Shown here: positions 11,821 to 22,265 of the stretch, in pieces | Numbering within the stretch: the first letter of the stretch is position 1 | Layout: every line of letters starts with the position of its first letter | From: Phallus indusiatus | Lineage: Eukaryota > Basidiomycota > Agaricomycetes > Phallales > Phallaceae | Length of the DNA stretch: 64,000 bases | Direction: 5' to 3' | Assembly: GCA_027605045.1 (NCBI GenBank) | Contig: JAQFWX010000005.1 | Location: forward strand, 1,426,001 to 1,490,000 | Notes under the pieces: model-generated | Told to the model about the DNA's origin: nothing | Databases searched by the model: none | The model's input: only the letters and a program-made list of their open reading frames with translations | Made by a program: the position numbers and the translations under genes

Positions 11821-14800
11821 AACGAGGCGGCGTCCCGACGCCTGTAGCCTCGACTAATGACACTTGTAACTTAGAAAAATCGAACCGAGGGCGACGATGG
11901 AAAAGAAGGCCATTTATCGAGCGTGGCGCACTCGGATGTTCACGGTGGAATTCCTTAATGAGATCTGGGGCTGCAATATTCGACTCGGGTTCCCACTGAT
12001 CGTGCTCGGGACCATAGCCTTCCCAACGCACCTTATACTCGAGTCGTCTCCGGAAGACACGACTGTCCAAAATCCGTTCCACGATGTAGTGTTCACCGTC
12101 GTCTCTGACCTCAGGAGGTGGTGGAGCCTTAACACGACGACCCGGGATCGTATCTTCGACCTTTGGACGTAACTTCCCGACATGGAAGACAGGGTGGAGT
12201 CTTGACATCGACAGTGGTAGACGTAGCCTATATGCATGGGATCCGACCTTGTTGACTATCGGAAATGGGCCTAGGTACCGATGCGACAATTTGGCGGAAG
12301 GTCTGGTGGTGCGGATGTCGCTCGAATCGAGGTATACCTTGTCGCCAACCTTGTATTCAGGTGCTGGGATGTGTTTCCGATCGTAATACTTGGCCATCTC
12401 GTCTTTCGACCTGGCTATAGCGGCCTTGGCTTCCTCTATCGTCGATTCCATACGCGTCTTGAACTCGTTGACAGATTCGATCTTCGAGTCGGCAACCAGC
12501 GGTTCGAATCCCATACGAGGATGTCACCCAGTGTCGAGCTCAAAAGGTGTCGAACGCGTGGCTGAGTGCACATGGTTGTTGTATGCGAACTCAGCCATGG
12601 GCAGTAGCTGGTCCCAGTCGTCCTGTCGCTCAGAGGTGAAGAGTCGAAGGTACTGTTCGACTTCTGTGTTGACGCGTTCCGTCTGACCATCGGTTTGAGG
12701 ATGATATGCAGTAGAGGGTGCAAGCCGTATGCCAAGGAGCCTAGAAAGCTCCTGCGTGAAGCGGGACGCGAACTGGGGGCCCCTGTCGGAGATCACCTTC
12801 ATGGGAAGCCCATGGAGCTTCCAGACGTGCTGGAGGTACAGTCGGGCCAGACCTGTCGCGTCAAGTGTCGTAAATGTCGGTACGAAGTGAACCCGTTTGG
12901 TGAGAGAGTCGACGACCGAGAGGATCGCGTCAAAACCGTTGGATTCTGGCAGCTCCACGATGAAGTCGACTGAGATGTGTTCCCAGGGTCGACTTGGCAC
13001 TTCTGTGGGTCGGAGAAGTCCATAGGGAGCATGACGAGACGGTTTCGTACGTAGACACATATCGCAGGCCTCTACATAGCGTTGCACGTACCTAGAGATG
13101 CCTGGCCACCAAAAGGTGCGCGAAACGAGCTCGAGGGTCTTGAAACGACCCGGGTGGCCACCGAGTTTGGTGTCGTGGTGTCTAGAAAGGATTTTCCGAC
13201 GCAACTCGTCCACATTTGGCACGTAAACCTTGCCACGATAATAAAGGAGGTCCTGATCCTCGAACCATTCCGACGAGTGAGCTGAGCGACCACCCAGTGC
13301 ACGAAGTGTTGCAACGGCTTTAGACACACTATCCTCGACCTTGCCTTCCCGATTGGCCCTGCGAATCTGGCGTAAAAGGTCCTCCTCCTCCCCCTTAAGA
13401 CGGAATGTTTGCAGAGCATTGATTGCAAACATTTCAGGTCGGATTAAGGTGACGCCACGATTGTCGTCCTTTCCCGAGCCATGGTCTGGGCGGCGGGACA
13501 GGCCATCAGGTTTACCCATTGATTTACCCGGTATATGCTGCAGAGTAAAGTCGAATCGCGAGAGATATACTGACCATCTGGCTTGACGACGATTGAGGTT
13601 ACGTGCGGACATGAAATACTCCAGATTCTTGTGATCAGTCCGTATGTCGATAGGATGAGACGCGCCTTCAAGAAAGTGTCGCCATTCCTCCAAGGACCGT
13701 ATGATAGCGAGCATCTCCTTGTCGTGAATCTCGTAGTTGCGTTCAACGGGACTGAGGGCCTTCGAGAAGAACGCAACTGGGTGCCATTTACCGTCTTCGC
13801 TCGACAGCTGTGAAAGAACTGCGCCTGTTGCAAAGTCGGAGCTGTCTGCTTCAACCCGGTAAGGATTAGCGGGGTTGGGGATGAGGAGGATAGGAGCAGA
13901 GGTGATTGACGACTTCAGAGTATCGAAAGCGTGCTGACAAGTGTCGGACCAGACGAAGGGCGTATCCTTCTTGGTTAACCCGAACATGGGATTGGCAATA
14001 CGTGCGAAATCCTTGATAAACCGACGGTAGAAGTTGGCGAAGCCCAGGAAGGACTGGACCTCAGTGACGTTCTTCGGGACGGGCCAGTCTCTGACACCCG
14101 AGACTTTCGCGGGATCCATCTCGACGGTGTTCTCGGAAATGACAACACCCAAGTACTCGATCTTAGTCCGACAGAACTCGCACTTCTCTGCCTTGAGATA
14201 CAGCTTGTGCTCACGGAGACGTTCGAGAACGCGTCGTGTTACCTGGTCATGTTGTTCCCGATCCCGAGTATAGATGAGAATGTCGTCGATGTAGACAGCA
14301 ACGACACCTTCCGAGATCATGTCCTCGAAGATCTCGTTCATCATTGTCTGGAAGGTCGCAGGGCTATTAGTGAGACCAAAGAACATTACCAGAGGTTCGA
14401 AAAGGCCGCGGTTGGTGCGGAAAGCAGCCTTCCACTCGTCTCCTTCCTTTATCCGCACATTGTTGTAACCCCAGCGCACGTCCAGCTTGGTAAAGTACCG
14501 GGCACCTTGTAATTTATTGATGAGCTCCGAGATCAGGGGCAGCGGGTAACGGTTCTTAATCGTCATAGCATTCAATGCCCGATAGTCCTGGATGAGACGA
14601 AGAGAGCCATCTTTCTTCTTGATGAAGAACACCGGGGATGCCATGGGCGACTTGGAGGGTCGGATTCGTCCAGACGCAAGGTTTTCTTCTAGAAACGCAT
14701 CTAGTTCGGCTTGTTCGTTGGGCGACAACGGGTAGATCTTGCACGACTTGGGTTCAGAACCTGGCACAAGCTCTATCGGGTGGTCCCATTTCTTCGACTG

Positions 14801-15763
14801 CGGCAACGAGTCGAACGACTCCTTCAAGAAAATGTCGGCAAAGTCGTGGAACCTCTCTGGCACGATATCCCGAAAACCCTTGGGAGTTGGTGCGTCCGAG
14901 TTGTTGGCATGGGCCTGGGCCAGTCGTTGGGAGATGGTCTCGGTGGCATATATGCGGTGAGTGTCGGGCTCGTCGGGCAGCATCGATATCGCGAACAGTC
15001 GATCACCTTCCTCAATTTCAGTCTCGATGTTGACTAGGTCTGGTATGTCAGGATCACTGGTCTCCGTGTCGTCGAGTTCAGGCAGAGGTGCGCGTCGGAT
15101 CTGTTGGAACGCACGCTTAGAGAGTTTACCCGCTGGCCAGCGTGGAGCGCAGGATCTACAACTAGGGCTGCAGCGCATGAATTCTACTTGACCAGTCGTG
15201 TAATCTATGACGGGATTGTGGGCCTTGAACCACGGCAGCCCAAACAACACGGGATACTTGAGGGAGGTAACGGCGAACAGGGTGCGTTCAGAATGATCCC
15301 GAAAGCGAACGACCAGGTCAACAACGTGGGTGATAGAGCCAGCATGATTGGGTGTACCGTCGACATTAAACACGGGAATGGGTTTAGCAAGACGTACGGA
15401 GGGAAGTCGATGTTTCTCGACAAAGTCGCGATCGAGGAACATGCCACTAGCCCCAGTGTCCAGCATGGCCTTGCTGTGCAGCAGGGCTCCAGTGTCAACA
15501 CTTTGCAGTTCTACCGGGATCTCCAGCTTCTGCGTACCAGCGGTAGCTGCAAGTCGGTATTCACTTGGCAATGCGCGACGCTGAGAAGGCGACAGCATAC
15601 ATGGAATGGAAACAGAGCGTGTAGCAGGTGGAGGCGATTCTTTGGGTTTATCAGAGGATGCAGCAGGGGTAGTCAGATTCGAATCAGGAATGTCATTTTG
15701 TTCGCGATCTATGTACAAAATGTCGAATCTATTAGATGTCGGCAACGAGGGTGCATCTATCAC
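11819..15763 (-). pseudogene. pol: Gypsy pol polyprotein with one premature TGA
   Basis: Domains in order: aspartic protease (MLDTGASGMF), reverse transcriptase (VYIDDILIYT at the active site), RNase H (EADSSDFATGAV), integrase with an HHCC zinc domain (HHDTKLGGH ... CDMCLRTK) and the DDE core (VDFIVELP, VISDRGPQF, HPQTDGQTERVN), then a C-terminal chromodomain (YKVRWEGYGPEHDQWEPESN). The frame is open except for TGA at 12524-12526, where family members would have Arg between ELDTG and HPRMGF. A CGA-to-TGA change at a CpG site explains it. Pol lies in the -1 frame relative to gag, and the gag stop overlaps its open start, so gag-pol expression needs frameshifting or reinitiation. No clear in-frame ATG is seen near its beginning. 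Confidence 0.9.
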
Positions 15764-17248
15764 TCGTCGCCGTTTTGAAAATCCTCTACCTCTGTTGCAG
15801 CTACAGTCTCACCCTGGGTCAGAGCAGAGTCGCCGCGTGCCTGGGCTTCTAACACGTCTTTCTGAGCCAACAGGTGTGCGATATTCTCGTCCAATTCCTC
15901 GGGTTGAAGATACCGAATGTCGTATGCGCGAGGGCATTCACGAGCCCAATGGCCTGTTGCTCCACAGCGATGACACCTGGTCGATTCTGGGCCTACGCGT
16001 CGACGGGCAGCATCAACGTCCATCGGGTCATGTCTAACCTGAGGTGTAGGAACAGAAACCGCAGGTCTAGGGGGCGGCGCGGGCATGACCTGGGGTATAG
16101 GCCTGGGAGGTGGGTAGGCAGGAGCCTGATAGGAAGGGGCAAGGGGCCTCCTCTGGATCTGAGGAATCTGGTACGACGGGAAAGGGGTGGGACGAGGTCG
16201 GTTAATGGGGACTGTCGCGGGATTTGTCTGAGTCGTTCCAGAGCCTATGAGTCGACGGCGAGCAGCGGTGAAAGCCTCGTTGGAACGCCTGTCCATATCA
16301 AACATGCGTGCTTGCCTGATCCAGCCCTCGTAGTCGTGAAGTGCGGGTCGGTCCTTCATCGTCGCTACCAGAGACGCAATTACCGGGTCTAGACCATTAC
16401 GAAAGTACGTGTTAATGGCGAGTCCTTCCGTAAAGCCAGCGTGCTCAATGAGCACACGGAAGGCGTCTACATACTCTTCTACAGTCCTGTTGCCTTGGAT
16501 GTAACGGTTGGAATAGAGGGTGTTGATGGCGTCCTCTTGCTCGGATTGTGGAAAGAAATCCGTCTTGAACCGTTCCCGAAAGGCGTTCCAATCGGCGAAA
16601 GGCTTCTCTCCTCTTTGATACCTTTTCAGCATAGATTCGCTGAAGGTAAGGGCGCGGCCTTCATTCATGTACGACATCGCCCAACCAATCTTGAGTTCAT
16701 CAGTCTCGAAGTCGCGACTGCATATACTCATGTAAAACTCGACGGTGTTCCAGAAGGCACGACCCTTGGAGCGATCTCCGTCGAACGAAGGAGGTACATA
16801 AGGATGGCCACGGGTAATACCTGCAGGTAATTTTGCGCACTTTCAGCCAATCAGAGCACAGTGTTTCATCAAATTGCTGACAAATTAATGAAATTTGATA
16901 CAATACTGCGCTCTGATTGGCTGAAAGTGCGCAAAATTACCTGCAGGTATTACCCGTGGCCATCCTTAGAGGTACAGCAGGTCGGGTATTTCGGGAAGAA
17001 CGTGAACTGGCTTGATGCTCAGGAGCCGGTGGTTGTCCAGGTGAGGACGCGTCGTCAACAGGGGTGTTTTGGGTAGGAGCAGCTCTAGCCGCGTCTCGGA
17101 TGCTCCGTAGCACCTCAATCATCTGTGAGGCCTGGGATTCCTGTCTGGCCATGCGGGCATCCATTTCCGCGAACTGCCGCATAATAATAGTCGCCACATC
17201 TTCGAGGGTGACGATTTGGGGTGCAGAGGGTGGGGGTGAGGAATCCAT
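15760..17248 (-). pseudogene. gag: Gypsy gag, interrupted by a foldback element
   Basis: The N-terminal part starts at ATG 17248 (MDSSPPPSAPQ) with a coiled-coil-like acidic helix (MRQFAEMDARMARQ). The main part continues from about 16790 with the capsid-like region (AFWNTVEFYMSIC, RTVEEYVDAFRVL) and a Pro-rich linker, then a CCHC zinc knuckle (CHRCGATGHWARECP) that binds RNA, and ends at TGA 15760-15762. A 170-bp foldback element at 16799-16968 plus its 8-bp target duplication splits the frame. Without the insert and one duplication copy the two halves are in the same frame, so the insertion is the only visible lesion. Confidence 0.85.
16799..16968. mobile_element. 170-bp foldback MITE inserted in gag
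   Basis: Terminal inverted repeats starting TAAGGATGGCCACGGG are perfect for 59 bp and then imperfect, so nearly the whole element folds into one hairpin around a short AT-rich middle. It is flanked by perfect 8-bp direct repeats GAGGTACA (16791-16798 and 16969-16976). An 8-bp target duplication is typical of hAT (and P) superfamily transposons, so this is probably a non-autonomous element moved by such a transposase. It carries no coding capacity. No second copy was seen in the window. Confidence 0.85.
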
Positions 17249-17400
17249 GAGAGAGAGAGAAAGGAAAAAGGGGTTTTAGGACGGAGCAGAGGGGTCGATT
17301 ATAGACGGGACTCGAGGGGAAAATACGACACTGCGATAGTCGGTGTCGAGCGCGATTTTTCAATAACGAGTGTCGATAGAAACGACCAGTCTGCGAGTAG

Positions 17401-17411
17401 AAGCTTGTTCT
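17401..17411 (-). other. Primer-binding site, probably self-primed (Tf1/sushi type)
   Basis: Two bases downstream of the 5' LTR (minus-strand sense) the element reads AGAACAAGCTT. This is exactly complementary over 11 nt to AAGCTTGTTCT at 17519-17509 inside the same LTR, which lies 33 nt downstream of a TATATA box (17547-17552), where transcription would be expected to start. In Tf1 the first 11 nt of the RNA pair with a site just after the LTR. I did not recognise a tRNA 3'-end complement here. Confidence 0.65.
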
Positions 17412-17413
17412 AC

Positions 17414-17812
17414 TGTTAGGGCTACTCAGCTCACACTAGAGGGAGGGGATCCTAAGTACTATATTGGACGATAACTATACTACTCACCTAGAGGGAGGGG
17501 ATCCTAAGAGAACAAGCTTAGGGACCCTCACTCTAGGGACAGCGACTATATACATGAAAAAACGATAACGCGGCGTGCGGCCCTGACACAGCTAAGTGCT
17601 AGGCGCCTGAACCGAACCTAAGCGACGTGATGTCACGGGCATCACGCCGAGTACGAGCGCGCGACGCGCGCGAGTAAAGAAAGTGAAATAGAGGCAGAAC
17701 AAGGAAACGGAAAGTGGAAGTAATGGACGGGAAATGTAAATGAAATGGAAGTAAACATATGCCAATGATAATAAATAAGGAAAATGAGGGGACGCGGTAG
17801 CGTACTCTGACA
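17414..17812 (-). repeat. 5' LTR of the Gypsy element (399 bp)
   Basis: Matches the LTR at 11418-11807 apart from three transitions and an extra 9-bp CG-rich unit near 17660. In minus-strand sense it contains a TATA box (17552-17547), a predicted RNA start near 17519, then two 21-bp GGATCC-centred direct repeats downstream of that start. Confidence 0.95.
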
Positions 17813-17817
17813 AACAG

Positions 17818-19117
17818 CACAATATTAAATAAGAATCTACATACAATCCCAAAGAAAAATGAAAAATGAAATTTGATCCTTTTATTCATGTCTTTGCTGG
17901 GGGAAGTTGTAGTCAGCTCATTAGCAAAAGTTGGTCACCTAACATGCAAGTTGTTTACAGACATTCACTATCCTCTCACATCCTTATTTTGCATTCTAGC
18001 TTTATATCTCTTTATAACTTTGCATTTCAGCTCCTCCCCTTTTTTTCTGCAATCATAAATGTTCCACTTCCATACCAACAGCCTGAACTTGAACGAGTGT
18101 ACCATAAGTACAAGTTCCAGTTAGTAATTCGATGCTATAATCAGATAGAGTATTATCCCTGATATTTAAGGAAACATCTACGACTAGCTGTTAAGATATA
18201 ATAACATGATTAAATGTTCAGCGAAGTGAGTCGGCTAAATCCAGCTACTCTCCGCTCTCGCACCAATTTTTCGGATATTCTCTTTAGCCCATTCAATTCT
18301 GCTAATGCTTTTCTTGCAAATTTTTGATGTCATGCTGGTAAATTTTTTGCTATGTGGCTAAAGGCAAGTTTTTACATACAATTTTTTTTGTTTTGAAGGG
18401 TAGTACAAATAGTGGATTTTAAACATGTTGGTATCGGACATTTGACGGACGCATATAGATAATAATTAGTAAAGCCTTAGTAAAAGATTATAAATCCCGG
18501 TAGCTAGTTTCCACCTTTTAATAATTAGATTTTAGTATAAATACTGTGTACTTTTGAGTACTATAATACAAGTTTTATCTACTTTTTACTGCGCGTTGCG
18601 ACAAAACATAAAGAATAAATGTGATAAAGTAAAAATAAATCAGGACAAAGAAAAGAAACAAAGTGAAAGAACTGGAAGTCATTTGAACTGAACAAAAGAC
18701 AATGCAAATACTTCTTTCTAAGCACATTGGGTGCTAGTTTAGTAGTTTTCGCCGTAGACTATTTCTGTAAGCAACGCGTCGCGATCCTTCGTGAAATTTT
18801 CTGCTGCCAACCACCAACTAATGCACCCCAGCTGCAGCCTGAACCTGAGCCTGTGCAATGTCTGTCTGGGACCAGCGACATTGGCAGGGAGCACCAGCTC
18901 CTAGGAAAAGAGCAGCAGGGTGGCACTGCCCGAAGGAGCAGCTAACAGACACCCCACATCCCCCCACCCAGCCTGGAGCCAACCCAGCCACCCTAGCCAC
19001 CCCCATGACAAACACCAAGCGAAAACTGGTGCAAAATTCAAATAAGATCTGTATAGTAGCAATGTGTAATTAAGCCCGGTGTAAGTAAAAAAAAAATTTT
19101 ATATCTGAATTTAAGAA
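17818..19117. other. AT-rich intergenic region with a GC-rich, CpG-poor patch
   Basis: 17818-18760 is AT-rich with no coding frame. About 18825-19020 differs sharply: C- and G-rich, poor in CpG and pyrimidine-biased, with an open plus frame (18727-18945) that has no recognisable domain. No gene is called. Confidence 0.4.
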
Positions 19118-19200
19118 AAAAGTCATCAGCAGGACTCGAACTACTGCTTCCCAAACAACAATATATATATGTAAGCTACATCCAACTAGGATGTTCCGCC
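19118..19200 (-). other. tRNA-like A/B-box relic (possible SINE fragment)
   Basis: On the minus strand a box-A-like word (CATCCTAGTTGG) is followed about 40 nt later by a box-B-like word (AGTTCGAGTCC) and then a T6 run, the arrangement of a Pol III gene. The acceptor and T stems do not pair properly, so it is not a working tRNA. It could be a tRNA pseudogene or the head of a SINE. Confidence 0.25.
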
Positions 19201-19730
19201 CACGCAAAGGTCCCTCTTCCAGATTACATCACCGTTTCGACAAAATCTGACATTTTGAGATATTCCTTGAGATATCTGCCGAAACTATCCTCACGGCGCG
19301 TCCGCCGATGTTCGCGTATGCATAGCCGGGCTACGCGAGTCATCGGGAATCAGCTGAGCCAATCCGTACACCATATGATTCGACATCAACCGTCAAATAG
19401 CGCAAATTGCTGAAGCTTCGTGAAGAAGAAACTCAGCTCTTAAATGCAATTATACCAGGTTATTATTTGACGGTTGCCGCAGTGGCGCGACAATGGTTGC
19501 TAGGTACGGTCAGGTCGCTTCAAAGTCCGCATTGGTAATCAGCGATATCTTTTTCAATCACCAAGTGGACTTTCTAATCACCGGCACCTTTCATTTTTGA
19601 ACTCGAAAATGACCTCGCGTTCACAATTTCATACGGCGAAAAAGATTTATAATGGTGAGGATACATAAAAGCTTATAATCTGGTTTGTACAAAGGGATAC
19701 CGGCGAAGGGTGGAATGAAAAGATTTTCCG

Positions 19731-20136
19731 CTAATTGTGGGTTTTTCTCGATTCGTCCAGCAAACGAAGTTGCTCTGCCACTAACTCTCCCGCCCACGAC
19801 AAGGCACACTAAAGATCGTCAATGACAAGTAACGGAAAAATATGTTGCAAACCATGCATACCAGCCTCAGATTGTATTCGCTCCAGTCACGAGCGATCTG
19901 ATCTAGCTCTTCAGCTGTCAGTTTGGGCAGAGGTGTATAGCCCTAAAAAGGGTACAATGGTCAAGGCGGCGAAAAAAAAAAACACAGTACTATATTTTGA
20001 GACGAACCCAGTTGTTGTCGGGCTCCTCCTCAGGAACGAAATAATTTTCTAGCAGCTCTCCAAAGGCTTCTTGAAGAGCATCTCTGTTCTGGGGTTGCGT
20101 GTTGTCGGTTACACTGGTGGTGATTGAAGACGCCAT
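19731..20136 (-). CDS. Small acidic three-exon protein, family copy B
   Basis: Exons 20136-20008, 19942-19862 and 19808-19731 give a 95-residue protein with no stop or frameshift. Exon 1 (43 residues) starts MASSITTSV and ends NYFVPEEEPDNNW. Exon 2 (27 residues) reads GYTPLPKL then an LTAEELDQIARDW helix and SEYNLRL. Exon 3 begins CALSWAGELVAEQLRLLDES. Introns are 65 and 53 nt; intron 1 contains an in-frame stop, and its donor is GTTCGT rather than the GTACGT of other copies. The protein is acidic and mostly helical by pattern, with no secretion signal. Copy C is its closest relative. I do not recognise the family; a regulatory or protein-binding role is only a guess. Confidence 0.6.
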
Positions 20137-20179
20137 TTGATTTGAATGTAACACGTAGATTGCTTGATGATGCACTTGT

Positions 20180-20300
20180 CGTTGGGGCCCCCCTATATAT
20201 ATTGATTCCTTGCAATTGTCCGTAATCATTGTCCTTGGACCAAGTAAGTTGTTGCACGGTCGGACAACCGTTCGCGTTACCGGACACGCAAACGTGGTAA
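20180..20300 (-). promoter_or_regulatory. Conserved promoter block of copy B
   Basis: In minus-strand sense: GTGTCCGGTAACG, then TGCAACAACTTAC, TGGTCCAAGGACAATGATTA, then TATATATA followed by GGGGGGCCCC, about 60 nt before the ATG. The same words in the same order precede copies C, D and, weakly, A. Confidence 0.6.
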
Positions 20301-20499
20301 GTTGTGGACAGTATGTAGGACCGCATAGTCAAGGTTTATCCTTTTCATCTAATCTGTGTATTCCCAGTGATGGCTGGCGGATGAATATTTATCATTCACC
20401 GGGCTTGAGCTGTTCGCCTCTGCTCACGTCAAAGCACACCGAAGAGTGTCAGTGACAAAGGGATCCGTAGGCCTAGCTATCTAGAGGACCCGAAGCAAT

Positions 20500-20690
20500 G
20501 ACATCACATGCATGGACGCACCAAATTTTCATCTTCAACTACTTCAACACAATGTCCAAGAAGGTCAAAGAACCGTGTCCTGAAACGCACCTTTGGTTTG
20601 AACATTTAATTGTCCGGGACGTGTTGGTCTGGATGGTAATTGTGGAAGTCATTAGAGACGGAAATATCAGTATAGCTTCTTGCCATCCGT
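20500..20690 (-). pseudogene. Relic of a related small-protein gene
   Basis: A minus-strand fragment keeps words of exon 1 of the family: QTNTSRT, then in another frame a degraded counterpart of the HYFEPEEE block (GHCVEVVEDENLV). It corresponds to the better preserved relic at 26312-26500 and sits at the equivalent place upstream of a full copy. No start codon or complete frame is left. Confidence 0.4.
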
Positions 20691-21716
20691 CATGATTTAT
20701 CTCAAAGCTATTCATCTTATGGTAAAGTGCTAAATATTTGAACACCTCAAACAAACATTTAACTTCGTAATCGGAAGTCAGTCAAGCGAACTTGTCATAT
20801 CAGCAAGGTAATGTAGCTTGTCCGCCCGTCGGTGATGAAGATAAACTGACAAGTTTGTGAAAAGTGATTTTGTGAATCGTGGGACGTCCATAGTCGTTGT
20901 CAGTGTTATCTCCAAGATTATAACCAACATCGAAGCCGCCTATACAACTGCTTATTATAACGTGTCATGGCACACGCTGAAGTTCAACCTTTACCGGCGA
21001 GCCGTGGAAGCTACAGACATAGACATTCTTCAAAGTGATACTTTCCACGATTCATCGCTCCAGATTTTCTCTCAACCTGCCATCGTCATTCTCATGATCT
21101 CTCATCTCCGCTACGATCGAATTACTTACGAACATGTGGTAAGGCTGTACACATGCGTGGATATCAAAGAAAGCGTCGGGAAACTGTGACTCGGTATCTT
21201 TTCCGTCGACGAAGTTGAACAAGGAAGTCGCAGGTCGCGGGACATGGCAATACAGGTTGTAAAAAAAAAAAGTCAAACTCTTGATGCAAAAGTATAAATA
21301 CTTGGGAAAATATTTACGCTTTTTGGAGAATGTCGAAGGCACTGAATAGCCTATTGATCCAGTGTGAGGCTCCTTAGATGACAGAAGCGGAGTGTATTGG
21401 CATCAACCACTTATTTACTTAGAATAGCAAAAATTGCTGAAGTATCGTGAAGAAAAAATTTACAAGCAAACAACCTTTAAACTTGACGGCCGCGGTGATC
21501 AGACAATGGTTGGTAAACAAGGTCACTCGGACCGCTTTAAAGTCCGCACTGGTAGTCATCGATATCTTTCAATCATCACTTACTACTCACACTTTCATCT
21601 TGAACTCAAAAATTTCCTGGTGTCCGCAGTCTTATATGACAAAAAAAGAATTCAAAATGGTAAGGATACGTAAAAGTTTTATAATCTGATTTGTACAAAG
21701 GAATACCAGTGCTAGT

Positions 21717-22107
21717 TCAACTGTGGGTTTTTTTCGACTCGTCTAACAAACGAATCTGTTCCGCCACTAGCTCTCCCGCCCACGACAAGGCACACTAAAG
21801 ATTGTCAGTGAGAGATAAAAACAATTATGTTGCCAGGCATGCGTACCATCCTCAAGTTATATTCGCTCCACTCTCGGGCGATTTCATCTAGCTCTTCAGC
21901 TGTCAACTCCGGGAGAGGTGTATAGCCCTAGAAAGGGTGCAGTGGTCAAGGTGATGGAAAAAAACAACAGTATTATATTTTGAGACGTACCCAACTGTCG
22001 TCCGGCTCTTCCTCCGGTTCAAAGTAGTTCTCGAGAAGCTCTCCGAAGGCTTCTCGGAATGCATTTTCCTGAGGTTGATTGTTTTGGGTAGTAGTTGAAG
22101 ACGCCAT
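21717..22107 (-). CDS. Small acidic three-exon protein, family copy C
   Basis: Exons 22107-21991, 21927-21847 and 21794-21717 encode 91 residues without lesions. Exon 1 (39 residues) starts MASSTTTQNNQPQ and ends NYFEPEEEPDDSW; exon 2 (27 residues) ends AREWSEYNLRM; exon 3 begins CALSWAGELVAEQIRLLDES. Introns are 63 and 52 nt. Differences from copy B are mostly conservative, and exon lengths change only in the low-complexity N-terminus, which suggests the folded part is under protein-level constraint. Lies in duplication unit 2. Function unknown. Confidence 0.6.
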
Positions 22108-22154
22108 TTGATTTGGAATGTAACACGTAGATTGGTTAATGATGCACTTGTTGA

Positions 22155-22265
22155 TTGGGCCCCCCCTATATATACTGATTTCTTGCAATTGTCCATAATC
22201 ATTGTCCTTGGACCAGGTAGGTTGTTGCACGGTCGGTCAACCATTACCGGACACGCAAACGCGGT
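22155..22265 (-). promoter_or_regulatory. Conserved promoter block of copy C
   Basis: Minus-strand order: GTGTCCGGTAATGG, TGCAACAACCTACC, TGGTCCAAGGACAATGATTA, then TATATATAGGGGGGGCCC. The TATA word runs directly into the G tract. Confidence 0.6.

Larger units (their letters stand above)
11418..17812 (-). mobile_element. Ty3/Gypsy chromovirus-type LTR retrotransposon, 6,395 bp
   Basis: Complete element with two LTRs (390 and 399 bp), 5-bp target duplications AACAG (11413-11417 and 17813-17817), a polypurine tract, a primer-binding site, gag and pol. The order protease, reverse transcriptase, RNase H, integrase, chromodomain places it with chromoviruses in Ty3/Gypsy. The LTRs differ by only three transitions and a 9-bp length difference, so insertion is recent. 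The copy is not autonomous as it stands: pol has an in-frame TGA at 12524-12526, and gag is split by a foldback element at 16799-16968. Priming appears to follow the self-priming mode of the Tf1/sushi group rather than tRNA priming. Confidence 0.95.
19395..21345 (-). repeat. Segmental duplication unit 1
   Basis: Shares long stretches with unit 2 (21425-22925) and unit 3 (25200-26560): the gene copy, its promoter, a 3' flank around TATAATGGTGAGGATAC, an AATTGCTGAAG block, and an upstream block containing GTCGACGAAGTTG. Unit 1 is the longest and also holds the relic at 20500-20690. Similarity is patchy, with many small indels, so the duplication is not very recent. Confidence 0.7.

Noticed and set aside
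12390..15778. Plus-strand frames across the Gypsy pol gene
   Set aside because: Antisense shadows; the minus-strand frame carries all protease, RT, RNase H, integrase and chromodomain motifs.
16799..16968. TA target duplication (Tc1/mariner-type) for the foldback element
   Set aside because: A TA reading fits the ends but leaves gag out of frame; the 8-bp GAGGTACA reading restores it exactly.
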